Source: an uncultured Paracoccaceae bacterium
GTDB lineage: Bacteria; Pseudomonadota; Alphaproteobacteria; Rhodobacterales; Rhodobacteraceae
Length of the DNA: 6,041 nt
Reading direction: 5' to 3'
Assembly: GCA_937927885.1 (NCBI GenBank)
Contig: CALEZJ010000549.1
Location: forward strand, 1-6,041
A program made the position numbers and the translations under genes. Numbering within the stretch: position 1 is the stretch's first letter; each line of letters starts with the position of its first letter. Below the pieces are notes generated by a model. The model worked only from the letters and a program-made list of their open reading frames with translations. It ran no database searches and was not told the origin of the DNA. Of this stretch, positions 1 through 5,553 are shown in pieces.

Positions 1-39
1 GTTCAGGAAGTCGCCATGTCCTCTGGTGTCGCGGGTCAT
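1..39 (-). CDS. 5' end of an unidentified gene, cut by the left window edge
   Basis: Reading the minus strand, an ATG at 39-37 opens a frame that stays open for 13 codons to the window edge and gives MTRDTRGHGDFLN. A perfect AGGAGG ribosome binding site lies at 50-45 with a five-base spacer, which is the main reason for calling it a gene. It lies 68 bases downstream of the qorR-like gene on the same strand, so the two may share a transcript; I see no T-rich terminator between them. Thirteen residues are too few to name a family, and I make no functional call. The ribosome binding site and spacing are direct observations; that it is a real gene is inference. Confidence 0.6.
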   Translation of the reverse strand, partial: MTRDTRGHGDFLN

Positions 40-44
40 CGGGG

Positions 45-74
45 CCTCCTCGACCGGGTTTCCACGACCCAGTC
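45..74 (-). promoter_or_regulatory. Ribosome binding site with an adjoining 8-bp hairpin, ahead of the left-edge gene
   Basis: The segments GACCGGGT (52-59) and ACCCAGTC (67-74) can pair as an eight-base stem with one G-U wobble (in minus-strand RNA) and a seven-base loop. On the minus strand the stem ends one base before the AGGAGG at 50-45. No run of T follows, so it is unlikely to be a Rho-independent terminator for qorR. It could stabilise the mRNA or influence ribosome access, or it could be chance in GC-rich DNA. The ribosome binding site is convincing; a role for the hairpin is speculative. Confidence 0.4.
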
Positions 75-107
75 TGCACAGCCGCACCCCGCCCGCCATG
101 ATCTGCG

Positions 108-488
108 TCAGGCGGCGCGGGCAGTGATGGCGGCGATGTTCCCTTCGATCCAGCCGACCAGCGCCACCAGATGCTGCGCCGCCTCGTGGCCCAGCGGGGT
201 CAGCGAATAATCCACATGCGGCGGCACCTCGCCATGGTCCCGGCGCCGCACGAATCCATCGGATTCAAGCTGTTGCAGGGTCTGCGCCAGCATCCGTTCG
301 CTGACCCCGCCGATGCGTCGGCGCAGCGCGGCAAAGCGATAGGTGCCGGTGGCCAGCACCGCCATCACCAGCACGCCCCAGCGGCTGGTCAGGTGTTGCA
401 GCACCGCGCGCGAGGGGCATTCGGGCGACAGCACGTCGCCGCGCCCCAGCGCGTTCAGCATCGCCTGTGCATGGGGGTCGGGGGACAT
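108..488 (-). CDS. qorR: HxlR-family redox-type transcriptional regulator, QorR/YtfH-like
   Basis: This 126-residue protein is a full-length HxlR-family winged-helix DNA-binding regulator. The family signature CPSR is at residues 24-27, and its Cys24 matches the single conserved cysteine that redox-sensing members use to detect quinones or electrophiles. The recognition-helix region is about residues 60-77 (GGVSERMLAQTLQQLESDGF) and the wing plus PPHVDYSLTPLG lies at 80-100. The sequence resembles E. coli QorR (YtfH) along its whole length as I recall that protein. It is divergent from a qorB-like gene, the arrangement expected for a local repressor of that enzyme. The start is the ATG at 488-486, with AGAGG at 498-494 and a five-base spacer. 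Family is certain; the specific QorR assignment is strong because of the neighbour, and cysteine-based sensing is inferred. Confidence 0.9.
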   Translation of the reverse strand: MSPDPHAQAMLNALGRGDVLSPECPSRAVLQHLTSRWGVLVMAVLATGTYRFAALRRRIGGVSERMLAQTLQQLESDGFVRRRDHGEVPPHVDYSLTPLGHEAAQHLVALVGWIEGNIAAITARAA

Positions 489-504
489 GTGCGCCTCTGC
501 GATA

Positions 505-524
505 TACTTACAAAAATGTATGTA
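505..524. promoter_or_regulatory. Candidate operator 1 for the HxlR regulator (20-bp palindrome)
   Basis: The arms TACTTACA (505-512) and TGTATGTA (517-524) flank a central AAAA. Seven of the eight arm positions are complementary, with one T/T mismatch at 508/521. A 20-bp two-fold-symmetric AT-rich site in the spacer is what a dimeric winged-helix regulator would bind. The site overlaps the proposed qorR -10 region, so occupancy could block qorR, consistent with autorepression. The symmetry is seen directly; binding by the adjacent regulator is inference. Confidence 0.55.
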
Positions 525-541
525 CTTCCTATTCGTAAGTA
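523..541. promoter_or_regulatory. Candidate operator 2 for the HxlR regulator (19-bp palindrome)
   Basis: TACTT (523-527) and AAGTA (537-541) are perfect inverted arms around a nine-base centre. The site adjoins operator 1, sharing two bases with it. Its right arm GTAAGTA (535-541) is also the exact complement of the left arm of operator 1, TACTTAC (505-511). The spacer therefore contains three clear TACTT half-sites and one degenerate one (TACAT on the minus strand, 524-520). Two neighbouring dimer sites would suit co-ordinate control of both divergent genes. Function is inferred from position and symmetry only. Confidence 0.45.
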
Positions 542-581
542 ATGCAATATCTACGACCCGTCACAACCAGACGAGGACATC

Positions 582-1430
582 ATGATCACCATCGCCATCA
601 CCGGCGCCACCGGCCAGTTGGGCCGCCTGGCCATCGCCGCCCTGAAGACCCGTGCCCCCGATGCCCGGCTGATCGCGCTGGTGCGCGACCCGGCCAAGGC
701 CGCCGACCTCGGGATCGAGGCGCGGACCTTCGACTATGCCCGCCCCGAGGGGCTGGCCGGGGCCTTGGCCGGGGTGGAGACCCTGGTGCTGATTTCTTCC
801 AGCGATTTCAATGACCGCGCGGGCCAGCACCGCAATGTCATCGCGGCGGCAAAGGCCGCCGGGGTGGGGCGCATCCTCTACACCTCGATCCTCAAGGGCG
901 CGGAGTCGCCGATGCTGATCGCCCTCGACCATATCGCGACCGAGGTCGCCCTGGCCGACTCGGGCCTTGCGCACACGATCCTGCGCAATGGCTGGTATGC
1001 CGAAAATTTCACCGGCTCGCTGGCCGGGGCGCTGGCGGCGGGGGCGGTTGTCGGCGCCAATCCTTCGGGTCCTGTGTCGGCCGCCGCGCGCGCCGATTAT
1101 GCCGAGGCGCTGGCGGTGGCCGCCCTGGACCCCTCGCTGTCTGGCGCGGTGCTGGAACTGGCCGCGGATGACGCCTTCACCATGGCCGAATTCGCCGCCG
1201 AGGTCTCGCGGCAGGTCGGGCGCACCATCCCCTATGCTGCGATGCCGCAATCGGCCTATGCCGACCTGTTGCAAAGCTTCGGCCTGCCCGAAGGCTTTGC
1301 CAAGGTGCTGGCCGACAGCGACGCGCGCGCGAAGGAAGGGGCGCTTTTTGACGACAGCCGCACCCTGTCGCGGCTGATCGGGCGGCCGACCACCCCGGTT
1401 GCGCGGGTGATCGCGGCGGCGCTGGGCTGA
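582..1430 (+). CDS. qorB: NmrA-type NAD(P)H:quinone oxidoreductase, QorB/YtfG-like
   Basis: This 282-residue cytoplasmic protein is an atypical short-chain dehydrogenase of the NmrA group and is full length. The N-terminal Rossmann fold shows the dinucleotide motif GATGQLG at residues 8-14, and VRDP at 34-37 places an arginine at the end of strand 2, as expected for binding the NADPH 2'-phosphate. Further QorB-like blocks are LISSSDFNDRAGQHRNVI (70-87), LRNGWYAENF (134-143) and the C-terminal LADSDARAKEGALFDDSRTLSRLIGRPTT, which match E. coli QorB as I recall it. Such enzymes reduce quinones with NADPH and are linked to redox or electrophile stress. The ATG at 582 has GAGGA at 573-577. It is divergent from the HxlR regulator that probably represses it. 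Family and subgroup are secure; the physiological quinone is unknown. Confidence 0.92.
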   Translation: MITIAITGATGQLGRLAIAALKTRAPDARLIALVRDPAKAADLGIEARTFDYARPEGLAGALAGVETLVLISSSDFNDRAGQHRNVIAAAKAAGVGRILYTSILKGAESPMLIALDHIATEVALADSGLAHTILRNGWYAENFTGSLAGALAAGAVVGANPSGPVSAAARADYAEALAVAALDPSLSGAVLELAADDAFTMAEFAAEVSRQVGRTIPYAAMPQSAYADLLQSFGLPEGFAKVLADSDARAKEGALFDDSRTLSRLIGRPTTPVARVIAAALG

Positions 1431-1453
1431 GGGGCTTTCCGGCGCGGGCGGGA

Positions 1454-1481
1454 TTGGCTAGGGTCGCGGCAAAACAAGGAG
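1454..1481 (+). promoter_or_regulatory. Weak promoter candidate and ribosome binding site for the NTF2-like gene
   Basis: The 56-base gap after qorB contains TAGGGT at 1459-1464, a poor -10 match with TTTCCG (1436-1441) 17 bases upstream as a weak -35. AAGGAG at 1476-1481 is an excellent ribosome binding site five bases before the ATG at 1487. I see no convincing terminator hairpin after qorB, so read-through from qorB is also possible. The ribosome binding site is firm and decides the start codon; the promoter is tentative. Confidence 0.4.
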
Positions 1482-1486
1482 TTGCC

Positions 1487-1897
1487 ATGCCCAGGACCCT
1501 CGCCCGCGCCACCCTTCAGGCCTATTACGACGCTTTCAACCGGGGCGATATCGACGGGATGCTGGCCTGTCTGCACGAGGATTTCGCCCATCACGTCAAC
1601 GAGGGGGCGGTTCGGCTGGGCAAGGCCGCCTTTGGCGACTTCTGCGCGCATATGAGCGCGACCTACCGCGAGGAATTGCGCGATCTGGTGGTGATGGCCA
1701 ATGACGAGGGCACGCGCGGGGCGGCGGAATTCACCGTCCACGGCACCTATCTGCGCACCGACCCGGGCCTGCCCGAGGCGCGCGGGCAACGCTATGTCCT
1801 GCCGGCCGGGGGCTTTTTTGCGCTGCGCGCGGGGCTGATCACCCGTGTCACCACCTATTACAACCTGTCCGACTGGATCCGGCAGGTCAGCGCATGA
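1487..1897 (+). CDS. NTF2-fold (SnoaL/ketosteroid-isomerase-related) protein
   Basis: This 136-residue protein has the length and pattern of the NTF2-like superfamily, cone-shaped alpha+beta folds that bind small ligands in a pocket. The N-terminal helix block ATLQAYYDAFNRGDIDGMLACL (8-29) is typical, followed by HEDFAHHVNEG (30-40), where HVNEG marks the ketosteroid-isomerase-related subgroup, and a C-terminal strand region ending in YYNLSDW (124-130). I chose the ATG at 1487 over an in-frame TTG at 1454 because AAGGAG sits five bases before it. The stop overlaps the next gene's start as ATGA, so translation is probably coupled to the GNAT gene. Family membership is secure; whether it is an enzyme, a hydrolase or a binding protein cannot be told, and steroid isomerisation should not be assumed. 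Confidence 0.85.
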   Translation: MPRTLARATLQAYYDAFNRGDIDGMLACLHEDFAHHVNEGAVRLGKAAFGDFCAHMSATYREELRDLVVMANDEGTRGAAEFTVHGTYLRTDPGLPEARGQRYVLPAGGFFALRAGLITRVTTYYNLSDWIRQVSA

Positions 1898-2478
1898 GGG
1901 TCGAGGCGCTGTCGGGCGCCGGTCTCGACGCGGCGCTGGACGATCTGGCCAGGCTCAGGATCGCGGTGTTTCGCGACTGGCCCTATCTTTACGACGGCGA
2001 TCTCGATTACGAGCGCCGCTACCTCGCGCCGTACCGGGACAATCCGCGGGCTGTGGTGGTGGGGGCATTCGACGGCGGGGCTCTGGTCGGGGCCGCGACC
2101 GGCACGCCGATGGAGGACCACGCCGACGACTTTGCCGCACCGCTGCGCGCGCTGGGTATTCCGCTGTCTGACATTTTCTACTGCGCGGAATCCGTACTGC
2201 TGCCGGGCTATCGGGGTCAGGGAATTGGACATCGGTTTTTTGATATTCGAGAAGCCAAGTCAGCCGCTCTTGGCCGAAGAAATGTTGCTTTTTGTTCAGT
2301 CTTGCGCCCAGACGACCATCCCGCCAAACCGGCTGGCTATCGCCCTCTCGATGGCTTCTGGCGCGCGCGGGGCTATGCGCCTTTGGCCGGTGTGATCGCG
2401 CATTTTTCCTGGCGTGATCTGGGCGAGGACAGCGAAACCGTCAAACCCCTGCAAGTCTGGATGCGGAGATTGCCATGA
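1894..2478 (+). CDS. GNAT-family N-acetyltransferase
   Basis: This 194-residue protein is a complete GNAT acyl-CoA-dependent N-acetyltransferase. The acetyl-CoA pyrophosphate loop is clear: VLLPGYRGQGIGHRFF (101-116) contains RGQGIG at 107-112, matching the Q/R-x-x-G-x-G/A signature. Downstream, RPDDHPAKPAGYRPLDGFWRARGY (138-161) is a conserved block of this subgroup. The start overlaps the preceding stop (ATGA, 1894-1897) and its own stop overlaps the nitrilase gene start (2475-2478), so the three genes are probably translated as a coupled unit. GNAT and nitrilase domains are fused in one protein in some bacteria, which supports a joint function. Codons in about 2216-2310 are unlike the rest of the gene. 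The acceptor substrate is unknown, though an amine related to the nitrilase product is a reasonable guess. Confidence 0.88.
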   Translation: MRVEALSGAGLDAALDDLARLRIAVFRDWPYLYDGDLDYERRYLAPYRDNPRAVVVGAFDGGALVGAATGTPMEDHADDFAAPLRALGIPLSDIFYCAESVLLPGYRGQGIGHRFFDIREAKSAALGRRNVAFCSVLRPDDHPAKPAGYRPLDGFWRARGYAPLAGVIAHFSWRDLGEDSETVKPLQVWMRRLP

Positions 2479-3371
2479 AGGACCTGATCACCCTCGCCGC
2501 GGCGGCCTATCCGCTGGACTGGTTCGACAGCTTTGACGCCTACGCCGCCAAGGTCGGCGCCTGGGTCGCCGAGGCGGCGGGGCAGGGGGCGGACCTTCTG
2601 GTGTTTCCCGAATACGCCGCCATGGAACTGGCCAGCCTTGGCGGCACCGCGATTGCCGGCGACCTGCAAGGCGCGCTGGGCGAGGTCGCGCGCCACCGCC
2701 CGGCGATGGAGGCGCTGTTCGACGACCTCGCAGCCTTGCACGGCGTGCATGTCCTGGCACCCTCGGGGCCGCAGTTTGTCGGCAACCGGCCCGTCAACCG
2801 CGCCAGCCTGCACGGGCCTTCCGGCCGCATTGGCCATCAGGACAAGCAGATCATGACCCGATTCGAACGCGAGGACTGGGACGTGATCGCGGGTGCGGAC
2901 GGGCTGGCGGTGTTCGACACCGGCATCGGCAGGCTGGGCGTGGTGATCTGCTATGACAGCGAATTCCCGCTGTTGTCGCGCGCTTTGGCCGAATCCGGGG
3001 TGGAAATTCTGCTCGCCCCCAGTTGCACCGAACTTCTGGCCGGGTTTACCCGCGTGCGCGTGGGCTCGATGGCGCGGGCGCTGGAAAACCAGTGCGCCGT
3101 GGTCCATGCGCCGCTGGTGGGCAGCGCGCCCTGGTGCGCCGGGGTCGAGGAAAATACCGGCCGCGCCAGCATCTATGGCCCGCCCGACCGGGGCTGGCCC
3201 GAGACCGGGATTCTGGCCGAGGGCGCGATGAACGCGCCGGGTTGGGTATACGCGCGGGTGTCGCGCGCCCAGATCGCGCTCAGCCGGGCGGATGGCGGGG
3301 TGATGCCCTTTGCGCACTGGCCCGAACAGGCGGCGCGACTGTCGCAGCCTGTGGTGCAAGTTAAATCTTGA
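2475..3371 (+). CDS. Nitrilase-superfamily carbon-nitrogen hydrolase
   Basis: This 298-residue protein is a complete member of the nitrilase superfamily, cytoplasmic enzymes that hydrolyse amide or nitrile C-N bonds through a cysteine thioester. All three catalytic residues are visible: Glu46 in LLVFPEYAAMEL, Lys124 in GHQDKQIMTRFE, and Cys159 in VVICYDSEFP. The cysteine context CYDSEFP suggests an amidase-type enzyme rather than a true nitrilase. The later block ARALENQCAVVHAPLVG is also typical of the family. The ATG at 2475 overlaps the GNAT stop and has GGAG at 2465-2468. The coupling to a GNAT gene mirrors known GNAT-nitrilase fusions. Substrate is not predictable from the sequence. The stop codon overlaps a probable infA promoter. 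Confidence 0.9.
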   Translation: MKDLITLAAAAYPLDWFDSFDAYAAKVGAWVAEAAGQGADLLVFPEYAAMELASLGGTAIAGDLQGALGEVARHRPAMEALFDDLAALHGVHVLAPSGPQFVGNRPVNRASLHGPSGRIGHQDKQIMTRFEREDWDVIAGADGLAVFDTGIGRLGVVICYDSEFPLLSRALAESGVEILLAPSCTELLAGFTRVRVGSMARALENQCAVVHAPLVGSAPWCAGVEENTGRASIYGPPDRGWPETGILAEGAMNAPGWVYARVSRAQIALSRADGGVMPFAHWPEQAARLSQPVVQVKS

Positions 3372-3396
3372 AACTTCCGGCCTTTGGGCGCATATG
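3368..3396 (+). promoter_or_regulatory. Probable sigma-70 promoter of the infA operon
   Basis: TTGAAA (3368-3373) matches five of six bases of the -35 consensus and overlaps the nitrilase TGA stop (3369-3371). CATATG at 3391-3396, exactly 17 bases later, matches the central ATA of a -10 box. Transcription would start near 3403, giving infA a leader of about 38 bases. A housekeeping gene such as infA is expected to have its own promoter. The -10 match is only three of six, so this is a candidate. Confidence 0.45.
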
Positions 3397-3440
3397 GGCC
3401 GCGCCTGCCTTGATGCGGGCGAAATCCCATTGGAGTGACC

Positions 3441-3659
3441 ATGGCCAAGGAAGAACTGCTCGAATTTCCCGGCGTCGTGAAGGAACTCCTGCCGAATGCG
3501 ACGTTTCGGGTCGAGCTGGAAAACGGCCACTCCATCATCGCACATACGGCAGGCAAGATGCGCAAGAACCGCATCCGCGTTCTGGCCGGCGACCGCGTAC
3601 AGGTCGAAATGACCCCCTATGATTTGACCAAGGGCCGGATCAACTACCGCTTCAAGTGA
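3441..3659 (+). CDS. infA: Translation initiation factor IF-1
   Basis: This 72-residue protein is the standard length for bacterial IF-1, a single OB-fold (S1-like) protein that binds the ribosomal A site on the 30S subunit and helps IF-2 and IF-3 in initiation. The signature stretches [11 protein letters not shown] (1-11), FRVELENGH (22-30), [12 protein letters not shown] (37-48) and [11 protein letters not shown] (57-67) leave no doubt. I use the ATG at 3441, because MAKE is the universal start of the family and GGAG at 3432-3435 lies five bases upstream; an in-frame GTG at 3435 falls inside that ribosome binding site. Its TGA stop overlaps the maf ATG by one base, opening a four-gene chain. 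Confidence 0.98.
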   Translation: MAKEELLEFPGVVKELLPNATFRVELENGHSIIAHTAGKMRKNRIRVLAGDRVQVEMTPYDLTKGRINYRFK

Positions 3660-4222
3660 TGCGGCTGATCCTGGGTTCGGCCAGTCCCCGGCGGCTGGAC
3701 CTGCTGGCGCAACTGGGCATCGTGCCCGATGCCGTGCGCCCTGCCGATATCGACGAAACCCCTCTGCCGCGCGAATTGCCGCGCCCCTATGTCGCCCGCA
3801 TGGCGCTGGAAAAGGCGCGCGCGGTCCCGGCCGACGCGGACGAGATCGTGCTGGCCGCCGACACCACCGTCACCCTCGGCCGCCGCATTCTGGGCAAGCC
3901 CGCCGATGCGACCGAGGCCGCGCAATTCCTGATCCGGATGGGCGGGCGGCGGCATCAGGTGCTGACCGCCGTGACCGTGCGCAGGGGCGGGCGGGAATGG
4001 TCGCGCGTGGTGGAAAGCGTGGTCAAGATGAAGCGCCTGTCGGATGACGAACTGAACGCCTATCTGGCCAGTGGCGAATGGCGCGGCAAGGCCGGCGCCT
4101 ATGGCATCCAGGGCCGGGCGGCGGCCTTCATCCCCTGGGTTCAGGGCAGTTTCAGCGCCATTGTCGGCCTGCCGCTGGCCGAAACCGCGGCCCTGCTGGC
4201 GGCGGCCGGGTGGCGGGCATGA
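3659..4222 (+). CDS. maf: Maf-family nucleoside triphosphate pyrophosphatase (YhdE type)
   Basis: Maf proteins hydrolyse non-canonical or pyrimidine nucleoside triphosphates to monophosphates and are tied to septum inhibition and nucleotide housekeeping. At 187 residues this is full length. Motifs are SASPRR (7-12), DET (32-34), EKA (51-53), AADTTV (66-71) with the likely catalytic Asp68, GKP (79-81), [15 protein letters not shown] (139-153) and [11 protein letters not shown] (163-173). The [10 protein letters not shown] block and the AADTTV motif fit the YhdE (dTTP/UTP) type better than the YceF (m7GTP) type. I start at the ATG at 3659, which overlaps the infA stop (TGATG); a GTG three bases upstream is possible. 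No ribosome binding site is visible, so translation is probably coupled to infA. The substrate class is inferred from motifs. Confidence 0.94.
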   Translation: MRLILGSASPRRLDLLAQLGIVPDAVRPADIDETPLPRELPRPYVARMALEKARAVPADADEIVLAADTTVTLGRRILGKPADATEAAQFLIRMGGRRHQVLTAVTVRRGGREWSRVVESVVKMKRLSDDELNAYLASGEWRGKAGAYGIQGRAAAFIPWVQGSFSAIVGLPLAETAALLAAAGWRA

Positions 4223-5250
4223 AGGGCTCGGTGATCGCACTGGGCCGGATCGGGGATCGCGAGGTTGCGGCGCTGATCGTGGACGGCGTGCTTCAGGACC
4301 TCGCGCTCGAGTCCGAGGGGCTGGCACCCGGCGCCATCCTGCGCGGCGTTGTCGGGCGGCCGGTCAAGGGCCTGGGCGGCGTGTTCGTCGACCTGCCCGA
4401 TGGGCAAAGCGGCTTTCTGCGCTCGCCCAAGGGCTTGGCGCCGGGTCAGCGCCTGCTGGTGCAGATCGCCGGTGTCGCCGAGCCGGGCAAGGCCCTGCCG
4501 CTGACCCAGCGCCTGCTGTTCAAGAGCCGATATGCGATCCTGACCCCCGAGGCGCCGGGGCTGAACATCAGCCGCCGCATCCGCGACGAGGACGACCGCG
4601 AGGCGCTGAGCGCGCTGGCCGCCGAGGCCATGGCCGGGGCGGACGAGGATCTGGGCCTGATCCTGCGCTCGACCTGCGAGGCGGCGGGCGAGGACGAGAT
4701 CGCCGAGGACATCGCGCAATTGCGCGCGTTGGCCGGGGCGGTGCTGGCGGACCTGTCGGGCGGGCCGGAACTGCTGGTCGACGCTCCGGGCCCGCACGAA
4801 CTGGCCTGGCGCGACTGGGGCGATGTCGACGAGGTTGACGACAGCGAGGACGCGCTCGAACATTCGGGCGCTCTCGATCAGATCGAGGCCCTGCTCAGCC
4901 CCGAGGTCGCGCTCGAGGGCGGCGCCTCGATGGCGATCGAGGCCACGCGTGCGCTGGTGGCGGTGGATGTGAACACTGGCGCCGATACCTCGCCCGCGGC
5001 GGGGCTGAAGGCCAGCATCGCCGCCGCGCGCGACCTGCCGCGCCAGTTGCGCCTGCGGGGCCTTGGCGGCATGGTGGTGATCGACTTTGCGCCTTGCCCG
5101 AAACGCGACCGCCACGTCGTCGAGCAGGTGCTCTCCAAGGCCTTTCGCAGCGACGCGGGCGAGGCGACGATGGCAGGCTGGACCCCCTTGGGCAATTTCG
5201 AACTGACCCGCCGGCGCGAGCGCGAGTCGCTTTCGGGCTGGTGGCGATGA
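4219..5250 (+). CDS. Short ribonuclease E/G-family protein lacking the zinc-link
   Basis: This 343-residue protein matches the catalytic part of RNase E/G, Mg-dependent single-strand endoribonucleases of mRNA decay and rRNA/tRNA maturation. In order it shows an S1-like segment (about 35-90, with [18 protein letters not shown]), 5'-sensor motifs ISRRI (117-121) and LILRST (147-152), an acidic linker (about 197-220), and the DNase I-like catalytic part with AVDVNTG (248-254, Asp250) and VVIDF (286-290, Asp289). These equal the two metal-binding aspartates of E. coli RNase E (Asp303 and Asp346), so activity is plausible. It ends at [12 protein letters not shown], where larger relatives continue into the CPxC zinc-link and small domain; RNase G is about 490 residues. 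The ATG at 4219 overlaps the maf stop (ATGA). Family is certain; which RNase E/G role it fills is open. Confidence 0.92.
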   Translation: MKGSVIALGRIGDREVAALIVDGVLQDLALESEGLAPGAILRGVVGRPVKGLGGVFVDLPDGQSGFLRSPKGLAPGQRLLVQIAGVAEPGKALPLTQRLLFKSRYAILTPEAPGLNISRRIRDEDDREALSALAAEAMAGADEDLGLILRSTCEAAGEDEIAEDIAQLRALAGAVLADLSGGPELLVDAPGPHELAWRDWGDVDEVDDSEDALEHSGALDQIEALLSPEVALEGGASMAIEATRALVAVDVNTGADTSPAAGLKASIAAARDLPRQLRLRGLGGMVVIDFAPCPKRDRHVVEQVLSKAFRSDAGEATMAGWTPLGNFELTRRRERESLSGWWR

Positions 5251-5414
5251 ACGCGACCTGCCCGCAATGCGGCAAGCCTGTCGCAGAGGGGTATAAACCT
5301 TTCTGTTCCAGACGCTGCGCGGATGTCGACCTTGCGCGCTGGTTGCGCGGCGATTACGCGATCCCGGTGCCGGACGAGGCCCCGGGCGAGGACGAACCCG
5401 ACCCGCGCGCCTGA
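5247..5414 (+). CDS. yacG: DNA gyrase inhibitor YacG (zinc-binding)
   Basis: This 55-residue protein is a small YacG-type zinc protein. Four cysteines (5, 8, 20, 24) in CPQCGKP and KPFCSRRCADVDLARWL form the C-x2-C-x11-C-x3-C zinc site, and the family's DLARWLRGDYAIP follows at 28-40. The tail (41-55) is acidic. In E. coli YacG binds GyrB and inhibits DNA gyrase. The ATG at 5247 overlaps the RNase E/G stop (ATGA); no ribosome binding site is seen, so translation is probably coupled. E. coli yacG lies beside coaE and zapD instead. Identity is secure; in vivo gyrase inhibition here is inferred from the family. Confidence 0.93.
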   Translation: MNATCPQCGKPVAEGYKPFCSRRCADVDLARWLRGDYAIPVPDEAPGEDEPDPRA

Positions 5415-5553
5415 TTGCCCGGCGTGGCATTCAGGCCATGCGGCCAAGTGGCGCACCTGCGGCAGAATGAACGAGGGCGCGCCTTTTCGCTTGCACGGCA
5501 GTTTTCCCTTTGTCGCGATGCGGTTAGTCTGGGGCAAAAGCAGGAGTGGGTGA
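5415..5553 (+). promoter_or_regulatory. yacG-ackA spacer with the ackA ribosome binding site and weak promoter candidate
   Basis: This 139-base spacer must hold the end of the infA-yacG transcript and probably an ackA promoter. I find no strong hairpin with a T-run. TTGCAC (5491-5496) resembles a -35 box but lacks a good -10 seventeen bases later; TAGTCT (5525-5530) is a weak -10. AGGAG at 5542-5546, seven bases before the ATG, is a good ribosome binding site for ackA. The rest of the stretch shows nothing I can name. Confidence 0.4.

Larger units (their letters stand above)
489..581. promoter_or_regulatory. Divergent qorR/qorB promoter region
   Basis: This 93-base spacer must hold the promoters for both divergent genes. 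Its middle (about 500-552) is markedly AT-rich against the GC-rich surroundings. On the minus strand TTGCAT (547-542) and TACATA (524-519), 17 bases apart, form a weak sigma-70-like pair for qorR. For qorB I see only poor candidates, for example TGTACT (521-526) with CAATAT (545-550). The qorB ribosome binding site is GAGGA at 573-577, four bases before its ATG. The exact promoter elements are uncertain; the presence of a divergent control region is not. Confidence 0.7.

Noticed and set aside
561..1274. Minus-strand open frame of 237 codons opposite qorB
   Set aside because: The composition is Gly/Arg/Gln-rich shadow coding, while the plus-strand frame has clear Rossmann and QorB motifs.
2373..3545. 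Minus-strand open frame of 390 codons
   Set aside because: It runs antisense to the nitrilase gene and parts of its neighbours, with low-complexity Arg/Gly/His-rich composition and no recognisable domain.
4078..4218. Upstream extension of the RNase E/G frame into maf
   Set aside because: The extension would overlap conserved maf coding sequence, lacks RNase homology and is made unnecessary by the ATG at 4219 in the usual ATGA overlap.
4141..5430. Long open frame of 429 codons on the minus strand
   Set aside because: It lies opposite maf, the RNase E/G gene and yacG, whose products are clearly recognisable. It is the expected antisense shadow of high-GC codon use and shows no protein motif.
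5423..5440. Possible sigma-54 promoter around TGGCATTCAGGCCATGC
   Set aside because: The GG and GC elements are two bases too far apart for the -24/-12 spacing, so it does not fit.
5477..5486. GGCGCGCC followed by TTTT as a terminator after yacG
   Set aside because: The palindrome has no loop and could not form a usable stem ahead of the short T-run.
5467..5553. A 28-codon open frame whose TGA directly abuts the ackA ATG
   Set aside because: It has no ribosome binding site and no family resemblance; its stop coinciding with the ackA start looks like chance, although a leader peptide cannot be fully excluded.
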